Shown here one piece after another: positions 10,190 to 22,100 of a DNA stretch of 64,000 nucleotides. Location: positions 16,616,001 through 16,680,000 of the forward strand of contig JAGUCH010000001.1 in NCBI GenBank assembly GCA_019096065.1. Direction: 5' to 3'. The translations under genes and the position numbers were made by a program. Source of the stretch: Paracyclopina nana. Lineage: Eukaryota > Arthropoda > Copepoda > Cyclopoida > Cyclopettidae. The notes beneath the pieces were generated by a model. The model was not told the origin of the DNA, made no database searches, and worked only from the letters and a program-made list of their open reading frames with translations. Each line of letters starts with the position of its first letter. Positions within the stretch are counted from its first letter, which is position 1.

Positions 10190-11608
10190 ATGTACTTTTT
10201 GTTCCTTCTGGATTTCCTCATGGTTCTGCTATCAGGCTCTTCACCAAATTCAAATAATGTCAGGTAACTAGCCTTGATCATTTATTTTTAAATATCAGTG
10301 TGTGATCATTTTAGCTTTTGCTGTTAAGAATTATTTCCATGTCCTCATAACAAATTGAAGTCAAGACAATGATTAATGAGTCTTGACTGCCAACTCTTAA
10401 TCTCACTTTCAATTCACTTTATAGAAATTGTTCACTTAACCTAAAATGATCTAGGCATCAAGGTTTTCTTTTTACCTTTCATTAAAATATTTTATTTACT
10501 TGGCAGTATTAGAGATACTATCCAGAGGAAAGATGTGGAGTTTTTACTGTGGACAAGAGAGAATCCAAACATGGCTGAAAAAATCCAAGTGGGAAATGTG
10601 TCAAGCCTGCAAATATCCCATTTCAGAAGTGATCTGCCAACCAAAATTCTCATCCATGGATTTGGAGACACTGGCACCACTGGTTGGGTGCTCAAAGTGA
10701 GGGACTCCTACTTTAAAAAGGGTAATTACAACATTTCATAATATTTCAGAATTAGCTCCTAATTTGGTTTGTAGAGGCTTGCAATGTCATATCTGTGGAT
10801 TGGAGGAAACTAGCCAATACATATCCTTTTTACAATATAGCAGCTGCCAACACTAAACCAGTTGGATATTTGACAGCTGACTTGATCAACTTCCTAGTCA
10901 AATATGGCAAAACAAGCATATCCCTCTTCCATCCTATTGGCTTTAGCCTAGGAGCTCAAGTTGCTGGACATACGGGTCATAAGTTGTCTGGTCAACTGCC
11001 ACGAATAACCGGTTTGGACCCTGCTGGCTTGCTGTTTCATAACAAGCCACCTTCAGAAAGACTGGACCCGAGTGATGCCCATTTTGTGGATGTCATTCAC
11101 TCTGCTGGTGATTGGATTGGCATGAATGAAGCTGTGAGTTGAGATTTTGGCTTTTTTAACTTGATTTTGACTCTTTGTACTCAAAACAGGTTGGTCATGC
11201 TGACTTTTATCCCAACAAAGGCAGACACCCACAACCTGGCTGTGAAGATGAGGGCATAGGACTAGACTGCTCTCATCAAAGAGCTCATGTAAGCAATCCT
11301 TGTCAATTTCCTGAATATGATTGCTGAAAAGCTTTTATAGGACTTGCTTTCAGAAAGCATTAACTCTCCAATTGGTTTTCTTGGCTTTCAATGTGACTCA
11401 TGGAACTCATTTTCAGTAAGAAAACCTAAATTTATTTCCTCATAGAACTAAAATGACCATTCCATAGACTGGAACTTGCAATTTAGCTAAAGTGAAGCAA
11501 AACCAGATGGGAGAACCTGCCAAAATTGGAATTCATGGACTGTTTTATCTGAGGACTTACGCAAAGCCCCCTTATGCTATTCCGCCTGCATTAATTGGGT
11601 TTAATTAA
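10190..11608 (+). CDS. Secreted pancreatic-type (neutral) lipase
   Basis: Six exons (10190-10263, 10507-10721, 10775-11133, 11190-11288, 11341-11415, 11468-11608) give 320 residues with consistent phase. The protein begins with a signal peptide (MYFLFLLDFLMVLLSGSSP). The nucleophile elbow is GFSLGAQ with Ser154; Asp178 lies in GLDPAGL and His245 in CSHQRAH. The 24-residue Ser-Asp spacing equals that of pancreatic lipases. The motif HADFYPNKGRHPQPGC is also characteristic. No C-terminal PLAT domain is present, as in insect neutral lipases. It should hydrolyse glycerides or phospholipids in the gut or haemolymph; substrate preference cannot be read from the sequence. An AATAAA at about 11612 lies just after the stop. 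Confidence 0.93.
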
Positions 11609-11821
11609 ATGAATAAACACATAGTTTTCAAATTCATGAGTCACCTAGTGCTATTTTTGTGCTTTCATCAAATAACAATGAGTAACCAGAAATTTCTGCC
11701 AAGGCCTCAATAACTACAAGCCTAACCTTACAGCAACAAAAGGTTACTAAGCAACAAAGACAGCCTATAAATTCGCCAGCCATGCAAGAGCATGGCAAAC
11801 AGTATTTGTTAGCCCTTAGCT

Positions 11822-12310
11822 ATGGAATTGTTTGCCGGAAAAACTCTCAAGAGAGCTGATGGATCTAGTGTCCAAGCTGAATCTGCCCTTCAAGGGAAGT
11901 CATTGGTGTTCATCTACTTCTCTGCTCATTGGTGTCCACCATGCAGATCTTTCACTCCAAAACTGAAGGAGGTATATGAGGTAAAAGCACATCAAATGTC
12001 TGTCATGATTGTTATGTTAAATTTCAAGTAACTCTAGAAAGCCCAAAATGAGGGGATTGAAGTGATTTTTGTGTCCTCTGATCAAACCTTGAAAGATATG
12101 GAGAGCTACATGAAGGAATCTCATGGCAATTGGTTGGCAGTGGAGTATGACTCAGAACTGGCTAAAACTTTAAACTCAAAGTTTGAAGTTGAAGGAATTC
12201 CAACCCTGGTAGTGCTAAAGCAATCTGGGGAGCTAATCTCCAAAGATGGCTATGAGGATGTTGCAAGCAAAGGCATTGAAGCAGTTCAAGAATGGAAGTC
12301 AAAGCTGTAA
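11822..12310 (+). CDS. Nucleoredoxin/tryparedoxin-like thioredoxin-fold protein
   Basis: Two exons, 11822-11980 and 12038-12310, encode 143 residues. The active site is HWCPPCRSF (residues 37-45), the WCPPC form seen in nucleoredoxin and tryparedoxin. Later features fit the thioredoxin_8 fold: EVIFVSSDQ, then the cis-Pro segment EGIPTLVVL. There is no signal peptide, so it is expected in the cytosol or nucleus as a disulfide oxidoreductase. It is a single-domain form, shorter than vertebrate nucleoredoxin. The upstream gap to the lipase is only about 210 bp. It converges on the tubulin A gene with 57 bp between stop codons. Confidence 0.9.
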
Positions 12311-12325
12311 AACAATGTGTCAACA

Positions 12326-12334
12326 TTTATTAAA
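12326..12334. promoter_or_regulatory. Shared bidirectional poly(A) signal
   Basis: The nonamer TTTATTAAA holds ATTAAA on the plus strand (12329-12334), 19 bases after the thioredoxin-like stop, and AATAAA on the minus strand (12326-12331), 37 bases after the tubulin A stop. Both convergent genes could use it, which implies overlapping 3' ends. Confidence 0.6.
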
Positions 12335-12367
12335 GCTGCACTTTATGAAATTGTGATTGTGAATCAT

Positions 12368-14109
12368 TCAGTAATCTTCATCTTCATCATCACTCTTTTG
12401 GTCCTCAGAGACTTCTTTGTAGTCCATCTCTAGCGCAGCTGTGTCTTCCCTGGCCTCAGAGAATTCACCTTCCTCCATGCCTTCTCCAACATACCTGTAA
12501 ATGCATGAAATAGCTTAGAATTATGAATAGTTTTTGGCCAGTAGCCTCACCAATGAACAAATGCTCGCTTAGCATACATTAAATCAAATTTGTGATCCAA
12601 CCTTGCCCATGCATCTGATATGATGGTTGAGTTAGATAGGCAGCAAACTGCTCGAATTACTTTAGCCAGCTCAGACCCAGGAACAACAGTTGGTGGTTGA
12701 TAATTGATGCCAACCTTGAGAAAATCAAACATAATTATGGTTTTCTAATAATTTCCTAATTTTTTACAAAACCTATACCTTGTAGCCTGTTGGACACCAA
12801 TCAACAAACTCAACTAATTTGGATTGTTTGATGCTTGATATGGCTGCATTCACATCCTTGGGAACTACATCGCCTCTGTACAAAAGGCAGACAGCCATGT
12901 ACTTGCCCTTGGTTGGGTCACATTTAACCATTTGATTGTTGGGCAAGAAACACTCCTTAGTGATCTCAGACACATCAAGCCCCTCATGGAGTGCCTTCTC
13001 AGCAGACATGATTGGCTGATAAGTAGCCAAAGGATAATGGATTCTTGGGTAGGGCACAAGATTAGTTTGGAATTCATTTAAATCTACATTTAGTGCGCCA
13101 TCAAATCTGAGTGATGCTGTGATGGAGGAAATGATCTGGGCAATAAGTCGGTTCAAGCTTGTGTAGGTAGGTCTGGACATTCCCAAATTTTTCTTGCACA
13201 GGTCATAGATTGCTTCATTGTCAACAATAAAAGTGACGTCAGAATGCTCCATGGCTGTATGGGTAGTCAACAAAGCATTGTAAGGTTCTACAATGGCTGT
13301 GGATATCTGCAAAAATCAATCAAATACTTGACATTATATTGCTGCATGTTTAAGTGTTACTTGAGGGGCAGGGTAGATGGCAAATTCAAGCTTCGACTTT
13401 TTGCCGTAATCTAAAGAAAGCCTTTCCATCAAAAGGGATGTAAAACCTGATCCTGTTCCTCCACCAAATGAATGGAATACAAGAAAGCCTTGCAAGCCAG
13501 AGCATTGGTCAGCCATCCTTCTGACTTTGTCACAAGTGACATCAATCAGCTCCTTCCCAATGGTATAGTGGCCTCTTGCATAGTTATTTGCTGCATCCTC
13601 CTTCCCATTGATCATGTTTTCAGGCTTGAAAAGGGCCCTGTAATTTCCAGTGCGGACCTCATCTTGAAGCAAAAAGACAATTCTAGATATATGGATTATG
13701 GACACATGCCATGTGGTCATTTTGATTATTCATTAGTATAGCTTATGGCTGCAAATGCAGGTCCACCCTCCCCAAATTGCTTTCTAAAATATTTGCTTGA
13801 TAGACATTGAGAAAGAAAGCTTTAGAAAAAGTAAGGCCAGAAGACTATGCCAATTAAAGTAGATCATGGTGTGCCTTAAAGCTTACCAATAACAGTTGGC
13901 TCTAGATCAACTAGAATTGCCCTAGGGACATGTTTTCCACCTCCAGTTTCAGAAAAGAAGGTGTTGAATGAGTCATCATTCAGCTCATTCATGTCAGATG
14001 GCATCATGCCATCAGGCTGGATACCATGCTCCATGCAGTACAACTCCCAGCAGGCATTTCCCATTTGAACACCAGCTTGGCCAACATGAATTGAAATGAC
14101 TTCTCGCAT
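12368..14109 (-). CDS. Divergent alpha-tubulin A, no K40
   Basis: Five exons (13887-14109, 13361-13662, 12779-13306, 12551-12714, 12368-12494) join to 447 residues. Alpha-tubulin hallmarks are intact: [15 protein letters not shown] start, the GGGTGSG nucleotide-binding loop, the catalytic Glu in NEFQTNLV, and [15 protein letters not shown]. The H1-S2 loop reads [17 protein letters not shown], so the lysine that is acetylated in most alpha-tubulins (K40) is absent and the loop is one residue shorter. The C-terminal tail ends DDEDEDY, so it keeps a removable tyrosine. Changes such as [16 protein letters not shown] and [10 protein letters not shown] mark a divergent isotype. It polymerises with beta-tubulin; a germline or special-cell role would be inference. 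It is tandem with tubulin B, with the same exon borders. Confidence 0.95.
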
Positions 14110-14552
14110 TGTTTACACTAGTATTTCAGTATGCACGTGTGATCAACTCCACTTCTGCAAGTTATGTGACTGCCCGCTAATTTAGTCTCTCAGCTGTTTG
14201 CAATGGCAACAGATTGGGACCACCATAGCTACCTCGACTACAAAATGAAATTGTGGGTGCTTGCACCAACTACCTGTTCATGCTACTTTAGCTTTCACTT
14301 TAATGACAAGAATGTGTGTAAATGGCTTACTGCGAAGGTCATAAGGAATGCTTTTCACAATGAGTTAACCGCAAACTATTAAGGGAATGCTGGAAAAAGC
14401 AACACAATTAAGCTCACAATTGAGTGCTTTGTTATGAGTAAACATAGCCCTTCCATGCACCCATGCAATTGAGGATATTTATTGAAGAGGACAAAAAATG
14501 TGGAACACTGAGAAAAATTTGTGAGATCAAACATTTTTTAATTAATTACAAT
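14110..14552. other. Gap between the two tubulin genes
   Basis: The 443 bp hold the 5' flank of tubulin A and the 3' flank of tubulin B. No gene was seen and no clear TATA element was identified. Confidence 0.4.
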
Positions 14553-16116
14553 TTATTCTTCATCACTGGCATCGCTTGGTATCTGGTCGTTTTGGACTTC
14601 TTGGTAATCCAACTCCAATGCGGCTGTATCTTCTCTTGCCTCTGAAAACTCTCCTTCCTCCATCCCCTCACCAACAAACCTGTAAATTTGCGCTTAAAAA
14701 TTGAAACAAATGGTGTAGGCTATGTAACTCACCAATGCACAAAGGCCCTCTTGGCATACATCAAATCAAACTTATGGTCAAGTCTGGCCCAAGCTTCAGA
14801 AATTATGGTAGAGTTTGCTAGGCAGCAAACTGCTCTGTGAACCTTGGCCAGGTCAGATCCAGGGACCACAGTTGGAGGTTGATAATTTATGCCAACCTTA
14901 TTAATTATTGAAGAGATTAGTCATACTGATATCTAGATACTTTCTTTGAGTACCTTGTAGCCTGTTGGGCACCAATCCACAAAATCGACCAACTTTGATT
15001 GTTTGATGCTTGATATGGCAGCATTAACATCTTTGGGCACTACATCACCTCTGTAAAGAAGGCAAACTGCCATATACTTTCCCTTGGTTGGATCACATTT
15101 TACCATCTGATTGCTTGGCAGAAAGCATTCTTTAGTAATCTCTGATACATCCAGAGATTCATGCAAAGCTTTTTCAGCTGGCATAATAGGCTGGTAAGTG
15201 GCCAAGGGATAATGAATTCTAGGATAGGGCACAAGGTTGGTTTGAAACTCAGTCAGATCCACATTGAGGGCGCCGTCAAATCGTAAAGAAGCTGTTATTG
15301 AGGAAATAATCTGAGCAATGATTCGATTCAAGCTTGTGTAAGTGGGACTAGTTAAGCTCAAGTTTTTTCTGCATATGTCAAAGATGGCCTCATTGTCAAC
15401 AATGAAAGCCACATCGGTGTGCTCCATAGCTGTGTGGCTGTACAACAAAGCATTGTAGGGTTCCACAATTGCAGTAGAAACCTAAAATGCAGCCCTACTA
15501 AATTGGGTTTCAAATCTGATGAATGTTTACTTACTTGAGGAGCTGGATAGATGGAAAAGCCCAGTTTTGACTTTTTACCATAATCAACTGAGAGCCGCTC
15601 CATGAGGAGTGAGGTAAATCCTGATCCAGTTCCACCACCAAATGAGTGAAACACAAGAAATCCCTGTAGGCCTCTGCATTGCTCTGCCAGCTTTCTGACT
15701 TTATCACATGTCACATCAATCATTTCCTTCCCTATGGTATAGTGACCCCTAGCATAGTTATTAGCTGCATCTTCTTTGCCAGTGATGAGTTGTTCAGGAT
15801 GAAAGAGGGCTCTGTAATTACCAGTGCGTATTTCATCTAAAGTATAAATGATCTTTTGAAGTAGTTTTGAAGATTTTTTTCAAATCTAATTACCAACAAC
15901 AGTTGGCTCGAGGTCAACCATGACTGCTCTAGGCACATGTTTTCCATTGCCTGTTTCATTGAAGAAAGTGTTAAATGAATCATCATTAGCCTCATTATCA
16001 TCAGTTGGCATCATGCCATCAGGTTGTATTCCATGTTCCATGCAATACAACTCCCAGCAAGCATTGCCCATTTGGACACCAGCTTGGCCAATATGAATTG
16101 ACAGAACTTCTCGCAT
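14553..16116 (-). CDS. Divergent alpha-tubulin B, no K40 and no C-terminal tyrosine
   Basis: Five exons (15894-16116, 15535-15836, 14954-15481, 14733-14896, 14553-14679) have lengths identical to those of tubulin A and again give 447 residues, so the pair arose by tandem duplication. The N-terminus [15 protein letters not shown], the GGGTGSG loop and the catalytic Glu (TEFQTNLV) are kept. The H1-S2 loop reads [17 protein letters not shown] and lacks K40. The last residues are [11 protein letters not shown], with no terminal tyrosine, so the detyrosination/tyrosination cycle cannot act on it. The DE-rich tail is also shorter in acidic residues than usual. HWFVGEG replaces the common HWYVGEG. 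It should still form microtubules, but with an unusual modification state. Confidence 0.95.
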
Positions 16117-18071
16117 GGTTTTGGCTACTAAAGTTTACGCAATCTTTGCATTAATTATGCAGGTCAATGTAGAAGTAGGCTTATTACTCACTTGCAGTGG
16201 TACAAAGTTAGGTGAAGTGTGTAAAGGCCGCCTTCTCAACGAGGAAAGTAGGTGACAACTAGCTCTGCTTTTCAATGTTTCTACCAACCAACCCTAGCAC
16301 ACATGAATACTTAATGCTTCTTCACTATGGTGACCAGCCAAATCGAACCAAAGCAGGTCAATAAAATCCCCTAACCGTGGTTTTTGTTTTGTTGCGGCTC
16401 AAGTCCCCAAATGCATGTTTACTAACTATTACTAGGTCAGATTGAAGCTTTTGCAGACCCTTGGGGTAATTTTGAAAAAGGGCACTTGTTGGCTTTCACT
16501 CAGCTTTCTCCTCCAATAATCATTGTGTATGAAAGATTCACAATGACAAAGGTACAACATGCAACACCATTGGTAACAATGCGGACGTTTTTCCATGCCA
16601 GGAAATCTTCTTTTGGAAAATTAAAGCAAATACGAAGCCTCAGTCAAAAAGTACATGTATCAGTTGCACTAATATGTTTGCTCAATTTTGTTTATTTAAA
16701 AAAGCGAATTGTTCTTTGCTGTCTTTCATTGATTTATCAGTTTTCCTTTGTAACTAGTTAGTCATGTCTGTGTTATTTTGCAAAAAAGTTCCATCTCTCC
16801 TAATAGAAGAGTGATTTTTGCCAATTCAAGTCAAGGGTCAAAGTACCATGTCAAAAGGCAGTCTATAGTATATTTTGACTGAATGAGCAGGTCTGGAGGC
16901 GTCATTCCAGGTATACAGGGCATCATACAGTAAGCGGAGTAACTAAGTTTTTTGATTAAACAAGGGCAAGAAAATCAAGTAGCTTACTTAGCTGTCATAT
17001 AGTGAGATGTACCTAATTTAATTATTGACAGACTCGGCTAGACTTGGAGCTCAATCTATGAAGCCTATAACATGTGAGTTCTACTTAATCTCCTTGTAAA
17101 TCCTAACTTTTGAACCTGCTAAAATTGGTCTTTTTTGCAAGGAAACACAAAACACCTGCAAAAATGGCAATTTTTTGCAGATAGCTTATTGAAGTTATAT
17201 GATGAGATAACAGCAAAATTGCCATCAACGTTGATATATTTGTCTTTTTAGTTTTTCATGAAATTGTCCACTCGCTGACGTGATAAGAAAAATTAGTGAT
17301 AAGCTTTTTTTGCAATTATTTCAAAATTATGATAGAAAATAGATCGGTATTGAAAATGGCATTTTCCACCGTTCGGTAAAAAGTCCGCAATTTTGATGTA
17401 CCCTCCTTTCGCAACATTTATGATTGAGGGTCTCAAAACCTTGAATAATACATTTATGCATATATCCAAGCTGGTAAATATATGTGTGACGCCATTTTAT
17501 TTAGGTTGCAACTATATTGTCAAACTGCTGAGAAAATAGAATAGTTACTTAATTTTTTCATAGACTTCTTCACTTCCTTGACAGTAAATAAGCATCAATA
17601 TTTTTCACAACTAAGTATTTCCTCATGCTAGCAAGTTGCATGGAACTGCAAGCATGTAATTGCCACTTGTTACGCTAGTGTAAATGTTTTCGATTGATGC
17701 ATGACATTTTTCCCTATTTCTTGTTGTTGTTGCTGGGGTAATCCCCGGTCAATACTCCTGCGAGAAACCTGCAAACTGTACTATGTCTGAAGCAGAAAAT
17801 CAGCAGCTTTGTGTAGCAAAAGAGAAAGCTCTCTACTCACTGCTGCCCATATTTAGCTTAAATGCAGTGGTTTGGTAATTTTTTTTCCTTGCATAACTCG
17901 TTAATTGAAACACATTTCATAACATAAGACTTGATTCTTTTTCAAGCCATTTTTCTTCTTGAAACAAAGCATTGCTGGCATGAGGGCAGGGAGCTCATGA
18001 CTAATCTATCATGCACAGTTGAACATCAGCTTTTGTGACACACCCTGTAGTTCTGTGTGCAGTAGAAAGTA
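16117..18071. other. Intergenic between tubulin B and the elongase, no gene recognised
   Basis: About 1.9 kb, AT-rich. A 91-codon open frame at 16486-16761 has no recognisable domain or splice context. An acceptor-like CTGTGTGCAG at about 18060 suggests that the elongase may have a 5' untranslated exon somewhere here. Confidence 0.4.
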
Positions 18072-18941
18072 ATGTATGGTAGTGCAGCTTTTGCTTTCCT
18101 CCCGGCAAGAATTACAGCTGATTTTGAGATGAATTTCACCGTTCAATCTGCTGTGGACTACTACAATGAGCTATGGCTATTAAGGGACCAAAGGGTGGAC
18201 GAGTGGCCTTTTATGCAGAGCATATGGCCTACCATTTCCCTATGTGCAGCCTACATTTACATCAGCCTTGGACTCGGTCCTTTTCTCATGAAAGACCGTG
18301 AAGCATTTCAACTGAAAGGCTACATTCGAACCTACAATGTGTTCCAAGTGGTGTTCAGTGCCTACAACTTTTACGAGGGCTGTGCAGCTGGCTGGCTCAC
18401 TGGGTACAACTGGCTTTGCCAGGATGTTGACCGAGATCCGGATCCGGATTCCCCAGGCATGCGGATGGTACGCGTTTGTTGGCTGTACTACATGAGCAAG
18501 TTCATCGAGTTCTCAGACACATTCTTTTTTGTTGCGAAAAAGAAGTTTGACCATGTGTCCGCCCTTCAGATTATTCATCACAGCATCATGCCGCTGTATG
18601 GGTTCATCATGGTACGCTGGCTACCAGGTGGACATGAAACCTTTGGAGGAACGCTCAACTGCCTGGTCCATGTGGTCATGTACAGCTACTACTTTTTGTC
18701 CTCTTTCGGACCTCACATGCAAAAGTATTTGTGGTGGAAGAAGTACTTGACAACTCTCCAAATGATCCAGTTTGTCGTTGTCTTCTCAAGAAGTATGATA
18801 GTCATTTTTGGTGTGGTAGAGTGTGGCTACCCTAGATACTTTAGCCTGATCAGTGCCTCCATAACGGCTCTGTTTTTCGTTTTGTTCATGCACTTTTTCA
18901 AGCGGACCTACAGTAGAACCCATGTACGGAAGCAGAAATAA
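18072..18941 (+). CDS. ELOVL-family very-long-chain fatty acid elongase, altered histidine box
   Basis: A single exon encodes 289 residues; the next in-frame Met (20 residues in) would give a more typical N-terminus. ELO features in order: several membrane segments, KFIEFSDTFFFVAKKK, the histidine box region, then MYSYYFLSS and TLQMIQF, and a basic tail RTHVRKQK that may retain it in the ER. The enzyme condenses malonyl-CoA with acyl-CoA in the ER membrane. The canonical HxxHH box reads QIIHH here (Gln166, His169, His170), so the first histidine is replaced. Everything else looks intact, so it may be a variant enzyme and not a decayed gene. The stop codon overlaps an AATAAA (18937-18942). The absence of introns could reflect retroposition or lineage loss. 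Confidence 0.92.
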   Translation: MYGSAAFAFLPARITADFEMNFTVQSAVDYYNELWLLRDQRVDEWPFMQSIWPTISLCAAYIYISLGLGPFLMKDREAFQLKGYIRTYNVFQVVFSAYNFYEGCAAGWLTGYNWLCQDVDRDPDPDSPGMRMVRVCWLYYMSKFIEFSDTFFFVAKKKFDHVSALQIIHHSIMPLYGFIMVRWLPGGHETFGGTLNCLVHVVMYSYYFLSSFGPHMQKYLWWKKYLTTLQMIQFVVVFSRSMIVIFGVVECGYPRYFSLISASITALFFVLFMHFFKRTYSRTHVRKQK

Positions 18942-19188
18942 ATCTTGATAGTGTACAAAACATGAATCAAATTGATCTAATTGGCTGACATGTGACTTGG
19001 GTAAAATCCATTCTCATCCATAAATTAACCTCAAAGTAACTGAAAAGTGACTTTATTATTATCGGTTGGCACTTACATGTAATGAAGCAATACAGTAGTT
19101 CCCGAGCTAGGGAGCATAAGCAAACCACCACATGATTATAACGAAAATGAGCAGAACTCTCCTCAATTATAATTCCGGTATGAAGTGA

Positions 19189-22100
19189 CTAGCTAAAGCC
19201 AATCTTGTTCTCTCCAGTGCGAACATTGGGGAAAGCCCTGAAGGAAAAGGCACACTGGACCTTGCAGACATGGTCGTTCAAAATGGCGCTTCTGGAGAAG
19301 GATTGCGCCAAGTGAAAGCAGTTCTCCACCTTGAGGGACTGGCACAGTGGGCCCTCCTTGGTGCAGGTGCACATGGTGCACGGGCTCACCCTGTTGGCAT
19401 CCCCGGTTTGAATGGTGGTCCCCCCAACGTTGCAGGCCACCCGTTCCTTCCATAGTTCCAGGTTGATTTCAGGCAGCGAGTTGCAGGGCACCCTGGGGTT
19501 CAAAAAGGGGTCAGGCATGTCGAACATGCCCCTCTGCACATTCGTGATTTCGTCGGAGTGCTCGCAAATCACCTTGGCCAGGGTAATTTTGCGGATCTCC
19601 GTGAGCTGGGCCTCGGTGAAACGGATCAGTGGGTTGCCATTCTCGTACCAGAAGCGGTCGCATTTTCGCAAATTCCTGAACTGAATGCCGATGATGCAGG
19701 CGAATGTGGGACCAACAAGCCCACCGTGCAACGGTGTCTCAGCCAGGCCACCTTGAATGGAAACGCTCGTTTTTTATTCTTTTTTAATTCACATCTCCAT
19801 TATAGGCCGTTCTCATATTAATGGAAAAAGCTAAGCTGAGGTAAAATAGCTAAGCAAACGCTCAACATTTTAAGCAAGGCAGCAGCACCTTTTAAATGTT
19901 GAGCGACATAACTGGTAAGCGTTGCTTAAATTTGCTCAATATTCACTAAAAAGCAGCTGCTTTGCTCTAAATGTTGAGCGTTTGCTTGGCTATTTTACCT
20001 AGGCCTTAGCTTAGCTATAACTGGTAAATGAGGACGGCCTAGCCTCAAAATATTCACCATCAGCAAGAGTTACTTTGGGTATATGTGATAAATATACTTT
20101 GAATCTAAATTAAATGGAATATTCATTCCTATTACTATTAGCTGAGACGGCTGAGCAGTACATAAGTTCCGAATGTATAATTTCCATGATTTTCGAATTC
20201 CTCTTAGAATTAGAGGAGAATAATGAACATTATCCATCTGCAAGTGGATAATGATCATTATGCCTTACTTGATCCTTGCGCCATCTATTTCATATCAATA
20301 TGAAGGAAAAAATAGCTAAGAAGTGGCAAGAATCGAACCGAGGGCAAGAGATTAGAGCGCCGATGCTCTACCACTGAGCTAGCGAAGATTCACTGAAATT
20401 GCTTTTTTTGTTGATTAAATACTCGAGCGCTGCAATGAGCGACCGAACCGGCTGGTCAGGCTGCATCTCTAGGTCATTTGTGCTGAGTTCACGGGCTAGC
20501 GCTGCAAATACATGGCCAGACAGGCCGGCGTGGTGCTGCTGCAAGACGCCACAGCGAGCGCAGCATTCAGCTGGTGCAGGCTAGACCACTGGGTCAACTT
20601 TGATGAGCTCACGCTCGCTATCTGCAATAAAGCGAGCCACAAAATTTAAGGCAAATCTTGCAAAAATCAAGCCAAAAAAACTTTCGTAAATTCAATTTTA
20701 GCCAATGCTTGAAATGTTGGGGGGCAGCTAATAGTAATAGGATTATACACCTCTAGGCTGTCGGATAACACTCATTATTTTTTAGTGTCTCGTGCCAATC
20801 ACTTGTTCGCTCCGCTCACTCGTGATCTGTCACTTGACACTAAAAAATAATTCGTGTTATCCTCCAGCCTAGAGGTGTATAATCCTATATTACTATTAGC
20901 TGAGACGGCTGAGCAGTACATAAGCTTCGACCATATAATTTCCATGATTTTTCATTGTTGCTTGATGTAGAGGAGGATAATGAACATTATGCATCTACAT
21001 GTGGATAATGATCATTATGCCTTGCTTGATCCTTGCGCCATCTATCTTATTTAAATATCATATTAAAAAAGGAAGGTGGCAGTAAGAATCGAACCGGGGT
21101 CACCCAGGTAGCGCGCCGACGCTCTACCTCTAAGCCATCAATTTGATTATAGAAATTGCTTAGGAGCAAGCATTTAAAAAACATGGCCAAACGGGCCGGC
21201 GCGGCATGGTCGCAAGACGTAGCTACTTAATAAACTTAGAGAGTGGACAATGCCAAAAGTAAGCACTATGGTTTCAGCTGCCAATTTCAATAGTGGTTCC
21301 TTTTGAAAGGGGTTAAAGAAATCTGAGGCAATTGCTTACCTTAATTTAAAGTTTAAAATGAGAATGCTGAAGGAAAAAGCCCGAATCCTTTGGTAAAGAA
21401 TTCAGTACTTAACTTGCTAGGTTTTGTAGAGAATAAATATATCTTACCAATTTGGTTAAAAGGTTAAGTGAAAGGAACCAGCGCAAAATTGCGGATTTTG
21501 TTGTCCTCTCTCTAAGTTTATTTAGTACCTAGCAAGACGCAACGGCAACATGTTGAAGGCTAGACTGCTGGGTCAGCTTCGATGAGCTCACGCTCACTGT
21601 GTGCAGCGGCTACTAGTAAGTGCGGCCGGTGCAAGCTAGACCGCTGGGTCAACTTTGATGAGCTGTCTGCAACAAAGCGAACCCTAAAATTTTAGGCATA
21701 TCTTGCAAAAAAAAATGAGCTAGAAAAGCACTTCTTCATTGACTTTGAGGTATTTCTTGAAATGTTGGGGGTAGCTAATAGTAATAGGATTATACACCTC
21801 TAGGCTGGAGGATAACACTCATTATTTTATAGTGTCGCGTGACAATCACTCGTTCGCTCCGCTCACTCGTGATCTGTCACTTGACACTAAAAAATAATTC
21901 GTGTTATCCTCCAGCCTAGAGGTGTATAATCCTATATTACAGCCTGTCCAGCGTGTTTGGAATAGATCCCTAGCCTACTAAAGTACTCAAGATCAAATTT
22001 GCTAGACTTTTCAATAACAGCTGTTGAGCTGTTTTTGCTAATAAACTACATATTTCAAGTATTTTAGAGCATAATAATTCCATAACTTTGAATATGTCAT

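Larger units (their letters stand above)
20890..21784. repeat. Intron repeat unit B (with tRNA-like segment and a nested MITE)
   Basis: Diverged copy of unit A in the same orientation, starting ATTACTATTAGCTGAGACGG. It contains a tRNA-like segment (21075-21145) and an insertion at 21229-21526 that unit A lacks. Confidence 0.7.

Noticed and set aside
20320-21145. Genuine tRNA genes in the peroxidase intron
   Set aside because: A and B boxes are good, but the anticodon stems do not pair; they lie in duplicated repeat units.
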